A stretch of DNA of 64,000 nt, from positions 5,246,641-5,310,640 of the forward strand of contig NC_079420.1 of assembly GCF_026213295.1 (NCBI RefSeq). Direction: 5' to 3'. Within the stretch, counting starts at the first letter, position 1; the number at the start of each line of letters is the position of its first letter. Positions 35,805 to 48,324 of the stretch are shown here, piece by piece. The position numbers and the translations under genes are program-made. A model generated the notes under the pieces. That model was not told the origin of the DNA, did no database searches, and saw only the letters and a list, made by a program, of their open reading frames with translations. Source of the stretch: Gadus chalcogrammus (lineage: Eukaryota; Chordata; Actinopteri; Gadiformes; Gadidae).

Positions 35805-36880
35805 ATGGAGATGAAGGAGGTTCGGTCAGCACCACCATCAGAATATCAGGAACTGCAATTTAACAGGTATATCATTGTATTAAATGTTTTTTTATATAAA
35901 ATGTCATATATGGGTTTTCTTTTTTACAACAATCAATTGTTGATTGCAGTTATCCCTGTCAAAAATGTGGTCAAAAACATATACTTATTAAATTAAAATG
36001 TAAAAGTCTGTACAGATGTTTTGTGAAAATCCTATTTGTGGGCTGTGAATTCTTTATTCATCTTTCAATTCATCAAGAATACAATAGAGATTACTTTCCA
36101 ATATAAGACACTTCCATTGTTCTGTGTTGGTCCAGGGACCCAGACACTGTTGTGACCATCGTCAACCCTGTGGAGCATCCCAGAGACTATGTGGTATGGT
36201 CCATCTGCAGCTTCTTCCACGCAAACCCCTTTTGCCTCGGACTGTTGGCGCTGATCTTCTCATTCAAGGTAGGCCTTTGCTTTGTTACGCTTTAAAGATG
36301 CGGTAGATACGATTGAAGCGCTATACTTTGAGTGCAATTGGTTAGAAATATTATGTTTAAAATGATTGCGAGCGAAATGCTCAGTGACAAAGTCTGTTCT
36401 GGTTACACGCCTGGCTCTGTCATTTAGATTTGAGCCGAGTGCACTTCCAACTATTCAGGAAATACGTCTTGCCTGTCAATCTCAAACACTTTCTCAATTG
36501 TGGACATAGGAAGGGAGCATGTAAGGTGTTTTTAGGGGTTGATTATTTTCAGAATTTTTCTGTTTTTTTTCTTTGCAACAGTGGAATCTTACATACAGCA
36601 ACTTTATTGAAAAATAAAATGGCTCTAAATTCACATCACATTTTCGACGACATGGCCGTAGACCTCTATTTGAACATAGCATTCACTCGTTCATCTTTTT
36701 TTTCTTTTCTCTTTGTCGCAGGCAAGAGACATGAAGGTGACTGGAGACCTGCAGAGAGCCAGGGAATACAGCAAGTGGGCTCTGGGTCTCAACGTGGCTG
36801 CGCTGATCATTCTTACTTTGACTATCTTGATTCTTGTAATTGTTTTGATAATTATACCCGTTATATTACGTTATATATAG
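35805..36880 (+). CDS. Interferon-induced transmembrane protein (IFITM, CD225 family), copy C
   Basis: Exons 35805-35866, 36136-36268 and 36722-36880; 117 residues. Exon 1 reads SEYQELQF where the other copies have SDYQELQF, keeping the Tyr-based motif. Exon 2 encodes DPDTVVTIVNPVEHPRDYVV and then WSICSFFHANPFCLGLLALI. Exon 3 reads ARDMKVTGDLQRAREYSKWA, then an Ile/Leu/Val-rich membrane segment ending PVILRYI. C and D share the ANPFCLG and REYSKWALGLNVAAL versions, which separates them from A and B. Intron 1 is 269 bp and intron 2 only 453 bp. AATAAA lies at 37191. The family call is firm. Confidence 0.92.
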
Positions 36881-37282
36881 TATTAGCAGCCGCCCCAGCG
36901 AGCACTCCAAGTTAATGATGCATAATGTCTATAAAATAACCCATGGGTAGTCCACCAAAGCACTTGGTGACAGACAGCAGTCCAGATGCAATGGAAGAGC
37001 ATTATGGTTACGGTTTTAATTTAATGTAGGCCTTTATTATAATTAGGAATTTAATCGGGGCAAGAAATGCCAAAAATAGCCTCATACTTTTTCTAGCTCT
37101 TGTAACGTTAAGGCACTTAATTTGAATGAGTCTGGGTCTTGGGCTGAATGTTCTGAATGTTACTACACTTTGCATAAAAGCTTCAGCTAAAATAAATGTT
37201 TGACAATGTAACATGGTTTTAAATAATACATGCGCTATTTGTGATCCAATGCAATGGTCTTTTACATAACAGCCTCAGCTGA
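36881..37282. other. 3' flank of IFITM-C
   Basis: It shares CCGCCCCAGCGAGC...AATGATGCATAATGTC and later words with the flanks of A and B. No gene is seen. Confidence 0.55.
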
Positions 37283-37830
37283 TGGTGCGTTCGAGTATTC
37301 TCTGCGAACCGACTCGGATCTCGGATCTGATGCCACGCCCACACTTCAAGCGTTTTATTATTTCGCTCGGTCGTTGGAGGAAAACATGGACGCCACCCGG
37401 AAAGCTGTTTTTGCGGTAGCATTGGCAGAGGACCAGGCGATCCAATATAAGTAGGCTATAGGCCATAGTCAAGTCAAGTCAAGTTTATTTATATAGCACA
37501 TTTAAAACAGTAGTTGACCGAAGTGCTGTACACAAATACAATATATTTGTGTACATAGGCAGAGATACGGACGCAGTAAGGTATTGCAGTAATACGAGTG
37601 ATTGAAATTACAATTTAGGCCACCAAAGTGGTCCAAGCACAATGAAAACAGTTCATACTTCAAGTCACAATGGGCGCAGCCATCTTGAATTCTGTCTCGG
37701 AATTTCGCTCGGTCACTACTGAGTTCAACCGAGATAGCGAGATCGCCGTCCGAGGAAAAGGGGCGTGTTTGTGCTTGTCGCTAGGCAACGTCCTCGGACC
37801 TCCGAGACGGATGGATATTAAAACGCACCA
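37283..37830. mobile_element. Insertion with TGGTGCGTT ends and 3-bp target duplication
   Basis: The left end TGGTGCGTT and right end AACGCACCA are reverse complements. TGA flanks both sides (37280-37282 and 37831-37833). The paralogous flanks of A and B read CAGCTGAGTCAGAG without the insert, which gives the empty site. The inside contains a TTTATTTATATAGCAC fish-repeat word (37484-37499) and GAACCGACTCGGATC/ GTTCAACCGAGAT-like inverted words. There is no transposase. Confidence 0.88.
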
Positions 37831-38454
37831 TGAGTCAGAGAATGAGACCGAGTGGGAGATGGAGGCTGGTTCGACGGCGGTCGTGGCAGGGCCCCATGCA
37901 GGGGCTAGGACAGGTCTAGCAATGCCACTGCAAAGGTCTTTATGAGTTATTATATGCAAATTAGTTATTTCAACTGTGGACATGCGGCATTACAATGACA
38001 AGCTGCAAGCTGTGACTACGCTTACATTAAAGTAACATCATGACAATGTGTCCGCATTAGAGCCTGATACCGAAAATGATGTGAAAATACAGAAGTTATC
38101 CTTTAACAAAGACGCATTCTGAATGGAAATACATCAGAGGAACCATCAGGCGTCTTCCCTGAGCAAAAGACACAGAGTGTTGCTCTCCAAAAGATAGGTT
38201 TCCACCCACGGCAGACATTTTGTTACCATTAAAGATACAGTGGTGGTCTCGTCTACGGCCGCATTCACCCGGAAGGTTGGACAGAGCCAGAAAACAGACA
38301 AGTTCAGGAACGCATTGTGTTGACTGGAGAAACACCTCAGGTTGTCACGTCCAACTAATGATTCATTCCTGATACACAGCCCGTTTAACTCTTTAAAATA
38401 TAATTTTGTCCTTCTGGCATGGAGACCAGGATGTTGCTGGCAGAAAGGGGATAG
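37831..38454. other. Continuation of duplicated 3' flank after unit C
   Basis: Matches 18045-18420 (A) and 34115-34500 (B), including the GC-rich ESENETE block. After 38220 it diverges. No gene is recognised. Confidence 0.5.
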
Positions 38455-38630
38455 GCTGCGACGGCGGTAGTAGTAAGGTTAGCTCCCTGTGGCACTGGAG
38501 CCGGTTGTCAACCCGAATGGCCCAGGTGATTAGCTGGTCGAAGTTCGGATGACGGTCCCGGGACACCAGCTCATCTTTGTGTTCAAAGATATATATTACC
38601 TGCTCTGTGCCCTGGATTATAACAAATGCA
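38455..38630 (-). pseudogene. Ty3/gypsy Gag fragment, second copy
   Basis: The same minus-strand region as 19165-19332 (about 90% alike by eye), with the FDQLITWAIRVDNRLQ-like stretch. It lies in the same relative position of the duplication unit, so it was carried along by segmental duplication. Confidence 0.6.
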
Positions 38631-38769
38631 GTATTATACTCTTTCCCAGTTTAGATCTTTAAACCAGGAATACAACCCATACGCCCCTGGTGTAAGACTG
38701 TGGCTAAAGTTGACCAAGGTCACGCATTACACCGAAAGCATTTCTCAATCAGTATTCATACTGTGAGAG

Positions 38770-38900
38770 TTTCACCATTGAAAATAAGACATTTTCCACT
38801 TCATGTTAAGGCCACCACTACCGCTGCCGGACAACTCAAACTCCACCTCTCAGCCCGACCACATTTCCTGTCATGGTTTCATCTCTTTCTTTTCTCCTCA
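38770..38900 (-). pseudogene. Inverted relic of IFITM upstream DNA
   Basis: GTGAGAGTTTCAC and, further on, CGACCACATTTCCTGTCATG then GTTTCATCTCTTTCTTTT are the reverse complement of the block that precedes the IFITM promoters (compare 15030-15130 and 30860-30990). There are no exons next to it. Confidence 0.6.
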
Positions 38901-39199
38901 TACCTTCACAAACAGGAAATGTGGTAGGGCTGAGAAGTGAGAAGTGTATGACTTTGTTCAACTTTGGCCACAGTCTCAAACCAGGTGCCTTTTATGGGTT
39001 GAATTACTGCTTTAAAGTAAAGGACAGGATTTGGGTATAATCTAGGGCACAGAGCAGGTAATATAATGCAGTCATACACTGTAAAAAAAAATTATAAATT
39101 GGGTTTTCATGTCAACTCAAACTTAAAAGAATATTTCAGACAGCTGTGCCAACATTCATACAGTTGTACCAACTAAATTTAAAGTTGAGACAACTCGTT

Positions 39200-39305
39200 T
39201 CGTATCTCCTTCTTCTTCTCCCTCTCTCCCTCTCCTCCTACCTCCCTCTTCCACTCCTCCTCTCCCTCTCCCCTTGCATCCTTCTCCTCCTCCTCTCTCT
39301 CCTCA
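39200..39305. repeat. CT-rich polypyrimidine tract
   Basis: Paralogue of 20020-20145, with the same right flank (AAAGCTAAAGCTTCACAAAT). Confidence 0.8.
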
Positions 39306-39718
39306 CAAAAAAAGCTAAAGCTTCACAAATCTAGTTGTACACACTAAGAATTCTAAGTCAATATAATGTTGAATCATTCATGCTTAAAAACTTCCATTTT
39401 GAGTTTGTCTTACAAAGGTAATCCTATTTACATTTACACAAACGGACAATAAACCAGCTTTTTCATTTTAAACCATTTTGCAAATTTATTTCTAACCATG
39501 AGGGTGATAAAAATCTTTTTAACGTTAACATTATAAACATTATAAACAGCCCTTGCTACCACATCCAAAGCAAAAAATTCAAGTCAATTTCAGTACAGTT
39601 TAATTAGAAAATGTGTACTTGTAATGAAATGAATAATAACAGATGAATAAATAATGCCAGCAGACAGATCACTTTACTGCAGGGCTTATCTGACCACAAA
39701 CAAGCTCCAGTTTATCTG

Positions 39719-39720
<2 letters not shown>

Positions 39721-39759
<39 letters not shown>

Positions 39760-39791
39760 TGGGTGTGGGTGTGGGTGTGTGTGTGTGTGTG
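39721..39791. repeat. (GT)n microsatellite with GTGGGT variant units
   Basis: About 17 GT units, then four GTGTGG units, then GT again. Confidence 0.95.
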
Positions 39792-39897
39792 GATGCGCGC
39801 ACGTGGTTGTGTTTGTGGGTTTGTCTGGTGTCAACCAGTAAAAGGACACATGTCTCAGAGAGCAGGGGGAAACACAACAAACTAAAAATGTAGGCCA

Positions 39898-40697
39898 ACA
39901 GTGTTACCCCTTATGTTGTGAAAAAACAACAGTGTTACCCCTTGTATTTTATTTGACAAGGACAATTATTTATTTATTTTCAAACATGTTTTTTTTCATG
40001 ACGACCAATAAAATACGACAGTGTTACCCCTTATGTTTTTTTCATGAAACCGATAAAAAACAAGTGTTTTTTTTTTTTGTTGTTTTTTCATGACGAACAA
40101 TAAAAAACAACAGTGTTACCCCTTATGTTTTTTTTCATGACGACCAATAAAAAAAACACAGTGTTACCCCTTATGTTTTCTTTCATGACGACCAATAAAA
40201 AACAACTTTTATTTTATTTGACAAAGACAACAGTGTTACCCCTTATGTTTATTTTCATGACGACTAATGAAAAAACAGTGTTACCCCTTATGTTTTTTTC
40301 ATGAGGACCAATAAAAAAACAACAGTGTTACCCCTTATGTTTTTTTTCATGACGACCAATAAAAAAAACAACAGTGTTACCCCTTATGTTTTTTTTCATG
40401 ACGACCAATCAAAAACAACAGTGTTACCCCTTTTGTTTTTTTTCATGACGACCAATAAAAACGACAGTGTCACCCCTTATGTTTTTTTTCATGACGACCA
40501 ATAAAAAAACAACAGTGTTACCCCTTATGTTTTTTTTCATGACGACCAATAAAAACAACAGTGTTACCCCTTATGTTTTTTTTCATGACAACCAATAAAA
40601 AACAACTTTTCTTTTATTTGACAAAGACAACAGTGTTACCCCTTATGTTGTTGGTCATGAAGACCAATAAAAAACAACAGTGTTACCCCTTATTTGC
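39898..40697. repeat. 45-50-bp minisatellite, about 15 units
   Basis: Each unit carries CAGTGTTACCCCTTATG, a T-run, CATGACGACCAATAAAA and an A-rich end. Fifteen copies of the GTGTTACCCCTT word (with variants) were counted. Frames such as VLPLMFFFMTTNKK are a by-product. The array lies directly between the SINE fragment of unit D and older DNA, and it contains many AATAAA words that could act as polyadenylation signals. Confidence 0.93.
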
Positions 40698-40713
40698 TTT
40701 CATGATTCACAAC

Positions 40714-40786
40714 ATGGTTGGTCGAGGACGGATTCGACCCAGCAACCCTATGGTCATGTGGCCGAAAACATACCACCACACACGGA
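40714..40786 (-). mobile_element. tRNA-like SINE fragment, second copy
   Basis: Same as 35283-35355, with ACCACCACACACGG where the C copy has ACCACTACACGG. Confidence 0.4.
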
Positions 40787-41185
40787 TATGTAGACAGTCA
40801 AGGGCAGATTACACCATATATTTTGAGAAGGAGCGGTCCTCCATGTGTTGAGTTGATGGTAGGTATGGTCACATGTCATTTGTATGCCTCAAAAAATCGA
40901 TTTGATAGGCAAAAACGATTTGAAAAAATATAATGCGATTCAGTAGTAATGGGTTTACCTTGCAAATGCCTTTATGACCCACTCAATCGTGAAGGGATGA
41001 GTAGAAAAGAAAGAGATTAAACCTTAACAGAAAATGTGGTCGGGCTGAAAGATGAAGTTTGAGTTGTCATGCAGCGGAAGTTGTGGCCTTAACTAAGGCA
41101 TGTATTTTTTTAAATTGTGAAATTCTCACGCTCCGCCACTGGTGACGTGGTGATGAGTAGGTTTTTTTCTCCTCCAAACGGACAT

Positions 41186-41193
41186 GATAAAAG
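41186..41193 (+). promoter_or_regulatory. TATA-like box of IFITM-D
   Basis: GATAAAAG, 46 bp before the ATG at 41232, in the block conserved in all four copies. Confidence 0.5.
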
Positions 41194-41231
41194 CACACTG
41201 CTTCTTGCACCGCCCTACTTTACTTCATAAG

Positions 41232-42316
41232 ATGGAGATGAAGGAGGTTCGGTCAGCACCACCATCAGACTATCAGGAACTGCAATTTAACAGGTATATC
41301 ATTGTATTAAATGTTTTTTTATATAAAAATGTCATATATGGGTTTTCTTTTTTACAACAATCAATTGTTGATTGCAGTTATCCCTGTCAAAAATGTGGTC
41401 AAAAACGTATACTTATTAAATTAAAATGTAAAAGTCTGTACAGATGTTTTGTGAAAATCCTATTTGTGGGCTGTGAATTCTTTATTCATCTTTCAATTCA
41501 TCAAGAATACAATAGAGATTACTTTCCAATACAAGACACTTCCATTGTTCTGTGTTGGTCCAGGGACCCAGACACTGTTGTGACCATCGTCAACCCTGTG
41601 GAGCATCCCAGAGACTATGTGGTATGGTCCATCTGCAGCTTCTTCCACGCAAACCCCTTTTGCCTCGGACTGTTGGCGCTGATCTTCTCATTCAAGGTAG
41701 GCCTTTGCTTTGTTACGCTTTAAAGATGCGGTAGATACGATTGAAGCGCTATATTTGAGTGCAATTGGTTAGAAATATTATGTTTAAAATGTTTGCGAGC
41801 GAAATGCCCAGTGACAAAGTCTGTTCTGGTTACGCGCCTGGCTCTGTCATTTAGATTTGAGCCCAGTGCACTTCCAACTATTCAGGAAATACGTCTTGCC
41901 TGTCAATCTCAAACACTTTCTCAATTGTGGACATAGGAAGGGAGCATGTAGGGTGTTTTTAGGGGTTGATTATTTTCAGAATCTTGAATTTTTCAGGTTT
42001 TTTTTTCTTTGCAACACTGGAATCTTACATACAGCAACTTCATTGAAAAATCAAATGGCTGTAAATTCACATCACATTTTCGACGACATGGCTGTAGACC
42101 TCTATTTGAACATAGCATTCACTCGTTCATCTTTTTTTTCTTTTCTCTTTGTCGCAGGCAAGAGACATGAAGGTGATCGGAGACCTGCAGAGAGCCAGGG
42201 AATACAGCAAGTGGGCTCTGGGCCTCAACGTGGCTGCGCTGATCATTCTTACTTTGACTATCTTGAGTCTTGTAATTGTTTTGATAATTATTTTGATAAA
42301 GGACAACGATTATTGA
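41232..42316 (+). CDS. Interferon-induced transmembrane protein (IFITM, CD225 family), copy D
   Basis: Exons 41232-41293, 41564-41696 and 42158-42316; 117 residues. The YQEL motif is at residues 14-17. The CD225 core is nearly identical to C through REYSKWALGLNVAALIILTL, and the tail then ends LIKDNDY, polar and acidic where C ends with PVILRYI. Intron 1 is 270 bp, a multiple of three, and contains no stop in frame, so an intron-retained message would still read through into exon 2 in the correct frame. An initiator tRNA gene starts 12 bp after the stop, which leaves an unusually constrained 3'UTR. Unit C and unit D share about 1.6 kb at very high identity, so one is a recent copy of the other. 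Confidence 0.92.
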
Positions 42317-42328
42317 TTTGCACGGAAC

Positions 42329-42400
42329 AGCAGAGTGGCGCAGCGGAAGCGTGCTGGGCCCATAACCCAGAGGTCGATGGATCGAAACCATCCTCTGCTA
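42329..42400 (+). tRNA. Initiator tRNA-Met (CAT)
   Basis: 72 bases fold as a complete clover-leaf: acceptor AGCAGAG with CTCTGCT, discriminator A, and anticodon CAT in GGGCCCATAACCC. Three consecutive G:C pairs close the anticodon stem. The T loop reads ATCGAAAC in place of TTCGAAT. These last two features mark the eukaryotic initiator, not the elongator. It delivers methionine to the ribosomal P site with eIF2. Internal A box (TGGCGCAGCGG) and B box (GATCGAAACC) are present, so it has its own Pol III promoter, and a T-run follows at once. Confidence 0.97.
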
Positions 42401-42418
42401 TCTTTTTTTTTTTTTTTC
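42401..42418 (+). terminator. Pol III terminator of the initiator tRNA gene
   Basis: TC followed by about 16 T residues directly after the discriminator base. Confidence 0.9.
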
Positions 42419-43008
42419 GTAAAGCTGCGCATTAATATCAATAGACGCAAAGGTTGCTGCTAATGCTTTCTACATACGTGGCGGGTACAACGTTACCGCC
42501 ACAAATGCCGTCGACAGAATCGGTACAACGAAGTGATTTTGACAAATGTAATTGAAACAGAGGTTTTAGTGAACCCAGGAGACTAACGACGGCTTTATCA
42601 ACCAGTCAATCCTTATGTCTGGATGATTAGGCCTAATCCTGCCAACGGGATCAGTTAACGCTGGACTCTTTTCTACAGTAAGATATAGGCCTAACTCAGT
42701 TGCAATATGTGTATTTGCTGAGAGAGTGATTGCCAGAAGAGGGCAGTGTTGTAAATCCGGTGCCTTTCTGTACATCTAGCGCCTTACCCTGCGCCTGACC
42801 CTGCTAACATCACTTAACAACATGGGTAGGATAGGATTTCCCCTGACTCAATGAGTTTTTATTTTATCTTTTATTTTTTACTTTCGTATTATGTGTGTTC
42901 ATGCATTTCACCTCATTCTTGTGTTCATTTTATTTGTATTGGTTTCATGTACAAAAATAAACCAAATGGATTTATTCCTAGATAAATAAAGATACTTTTA
43001 CATACAAA

Positions 43009-43099
<91 letters not shown>

Positions 43100-43405
43100 C
43101 GTGGGCCCTTCATCATAAGCATTTGCGATAAGGACTTTACGTTTTCCGACCAACTTTCTCTCTCTCTGTTTCACCTTCTTACTTTAACATTCTTTACATC
43201 TTTCCTCCATGTTCTTGCTCCCTTCCTCCGTCCCTGTCCTCTTCTCTAATCCCCTCCTTCCTTCTTTGCTTCCATGATCCTTCCTCCATGTCACCCATCC
43301 TCCCTTTCCCTTGGTCTCCCAGCATGTTCATAGTCTATCTACGGACCAACCACATAATGACAGACCTGCTCTGTCCACTCCCAGGCACCACCCTTTCCAT
43401 CGGGG
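42419..43405. other. Spacer between initiator tRNA and ifitm5
   Basis: No gene is seen. Contains AATAAA at 42956-42961 and an (AC)n tract at 43011-43097. Confidence 0.6.
43011..43097. repeat. (AC)n microsatellite
   Basis: About 43 uninterrupted CA units. Confidence 0.97.
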
Positions 43406-43407
43406 CA

Positions 43408-43413
43408 TATAAA
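43408..43413 (+). promoter_or_regulatory. TATA box of the ifitm5-like gene
   Basis: TATAAA inside GGGCATATAAATCTC, 127 bp before the ATG. This predicts transcription start near 43440. Confidence 0.55.
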
Positions 43414-43524
43414 TCTCTTGGGATAGCCCCCCCCTATCCCACCATTCTCCTCAAGACAACCATCCACGGGCAATACTACAGGGCCAAGTCCTTCTCGAAC
43501 CGAGCCATCCGAAGTCACACGTAA

Positions 43525-45787
<2,263 letters not shown>

Positions 45788-45805
45788 ACCAGAGCCGGAG
45801 CCGGA

Positions 45806-45907
45806 GAGAGAGAGAGGCTGGGCAGAGGCCTAGAGAGAGAGGGAGGTGGAGGTGGAGAGGGAGGTGGAGAGGGAGAGGGAGAGGGAGAGGGAGAGGGAGA
45901 GGGGGAG
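45806..45907. repeat. GGGAGA purine repeat in ifitm5 3'UTR
   Basis: (GGGAGA)n and GGAGGT units starting about 18 bp after the stop codon. Confidence 0.9.
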
Positions 45908-47322
45908 TAGGTGAGATACACATGGGGGGAAGTAAGAAAGGGGAAGAGAAATCACATACAAGGTCCAAACCATTGATGACAGTGTTTATATCAGATATGT
46001 GTTACAGGGTGTTGATATTTGCTGCCTCAACAGATAATAAGTGAAGTGAAACAAGAGGAAGATATTCGTCCAGAAATGCTAAGACCCATGCTAAGAACTT
46101 AGCTGAGGTTCCTACCTTTACCTACCTATTATATGTGTACCCATATTGATGTTTAGTAATTGATTAATATCTATGATACAATATTAATATCATTGAAATA
46201 GAAGTAAAAGGATGGAATTTAATAAAAACAGGTATGAAAATCTATTATCTGAAGTATTATCTGATATATTTAGTCACACATCATGGTCGAGGATGTTTAT
46301 GTAGATAATAATCATGTGTTTTGTCAGTATTATTTAAACTTGCAATATGTCACTATTACTTAGCCATCATTTTTATCAAACATAATTTTAAATGATGAGA
46401 ATCCAACCTATTCACACAGGACCCCTGACCACAGGATTTCTTCCCACTCAATCATGTGGAGAAGCAGGGAAGGTGTAAACATCTGAAGTGAAGAGTAGGA
46501 AGGACATGTAGAGCCACTACCTTTTAAAGAATCCATTGTAGTGGATGGGTTATGTAATCGTTGTTAATATTAATATTATAGATCAGTAGCAAGGATTCAA
46601 TTTCAAAGAAAAAAACAAGCAAGAAGCTGCTTTATTTGTTATTTATTTATATTTATGTTGAGGATCCATTTGGATAGGGGAGATATCTGTAGAAAGGAAA
46701 CAAAGTGGGAACAGTGTGAATCCAGGACGGCAAGGAGAAATGTTAATTTTTATTATCACTCAGCTCATTTCGATTTTTGCTATTATGATTACTGGCCGCT
46801 TATTTGATTTTCCGTTTTACAGTCCTTGTCTTAATGTCAGTACTTTGTGAAGTCGGTTTGGGCTAAATAAATTGAATATAATGACAAATGTGTACAATTT
46901 AAAATCCTTTTTTACTCCTCGTTGGCTTATTGGAAATGCACCAAAATATGTCACGTTAGAATAAGCACGTCTCCGCTGCCCCTAAAGGGAAACATACCGT
47001 TACACTCAAATGTTTTTATTTCCATCTGTCCTTCTTGCAAGGCTGACACTGAGAACATGATGTACACGTTCCAAAATGGCCGTCATGGTGGGCGGCCATA
47101 CCACACAAACAACGTCAAACGGGGGACTTTTGGACTTGAAGCTTTGTGAAGGCTCTGAGCCCGAGGCAGTTCTGCGAAGAGCTGGTGAGACGGGGCGGAA
47201 TTCTTGTCCTCCTGGTTTTGCGAAGGCTGCGCTGCTCTGCCGCCTATAAACAGAACGTCTTATTTTGGGATGCTGTATAATTGAGCGCCGAGTTCTGCTA
47301 GGAAGGCAAACCACAGCTCTCG

Positions 47323-47725
47323 AAAAGAGGGAAGGAGGAGGAGGAAGAGAAGAGAGAGGAGGGAACGGTGAGGGGGAAGAGAGTAGAGGAGGAAGGGAGG
47401 AGGTAAGGAAGAGAGGAGGGGAGGGGTGAGAGGAGGAGGGCGAGAGAGGAGGGAATGGGGAGGAGGATTGGAGGAGAGTAGAGGAGGAAGGGAGGAGGGG
47501 AGGAGGAAAGGGAGAGAGGAGAGGAGAAGAGAATGGGAGGAGGATTGTAAGAAGCACATGAGATTAGGGGAGCCGAGCAGACTGGGCGGAGTCGAGGAGA
47601 AAAGTAAATGAGGAGCGGAGGAGAGGATAGTGGGGGAGAGGAGAGGAGCAGGAATAGGGGTAGAAGAGAGGGGAGCAGGATACAGATAAGAGGAAGGGAG
47701 GAGGAGAGCGAGAGAGAGGGGGGAA
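47323..47725. repeat. About 400-bp polypurine (GGA/GAA) tract
   Basis: The plus strand is almost entirely G and A, built from GGAGGAGG, GAGAGG and GGAAGG words with a few C and T interruptions. Such mirror-rich purine tracts can adopt triplex (H-DNA) structure. Confidence 0.9.
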
Positions 47726-48134
47726 TTTGATTCTCATAGGAATGGGATATTCTCATCGGCTTTGGGTTTTAATTACTGCAATTCAGAGATTTGCACTTGA
47801 TCAGAGAGATTGGACAGGGTCTTGTCAGCCTCACACCTTGGCCTCGCAGGCTTCAAAGGAGAGAGAGGAGGAAAACAACATATGTCTGATTATGATAAGA
47901 TATTTTTCTCTTTAACACTTCATAAGTGCCTGTAGCGTTGCTCCAACTTTGCTACCTCTACCACCAACATTAGTTTTAATAAAAAACGTTGTTGTTTGGC
48001 ATCTTTAAATGACCATGACCATCTTTAAATGTATATCATTCAATATATGATATATATAAACACCCATCCATTAACATGCATAAGCCGAAATGGCTACCTC
48101 ATGTCAAGCAGTCTATGTTCTCTCTGGAAGAAAC

Positions 48135-48324
48135 TGTGTGTGTGCGTGTGCGTGTGCGTGTGCGTGTGCGTGTGTGTGTGTGTGTGCGTGCGTGTGTGTG
48201 TGGAGTCAGAGGATAGGAGAAAGCACGATGTAGTTTCAAAGGCAGCAGATAGGGGGCACTGAAGTCACACACACGTTACTTACACAGGCAGGCGCGCACA
48301 CACACGCACACACACACACACACA
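48135..48324. repeat. Paired GT and AC microsatellites
   Basis: (GTGTGC)n and GT units at 48135-48202, then AC units at 48294-48324, giving two short tracts of opposite strand polarity about 90 bp apart. Confidence 0.9.

Noticed and set aside
39898..40697. CRISPR-like array of regularly spaced repeats
   Set aside because: The units are contiguous tandem repeats without unique spacers, and the genome is a vertebrate's.
40113..40851. Frames repeating LPLMFFFMTTNKK
   Set aside because: They are produced by the AT-rich minisatellite.
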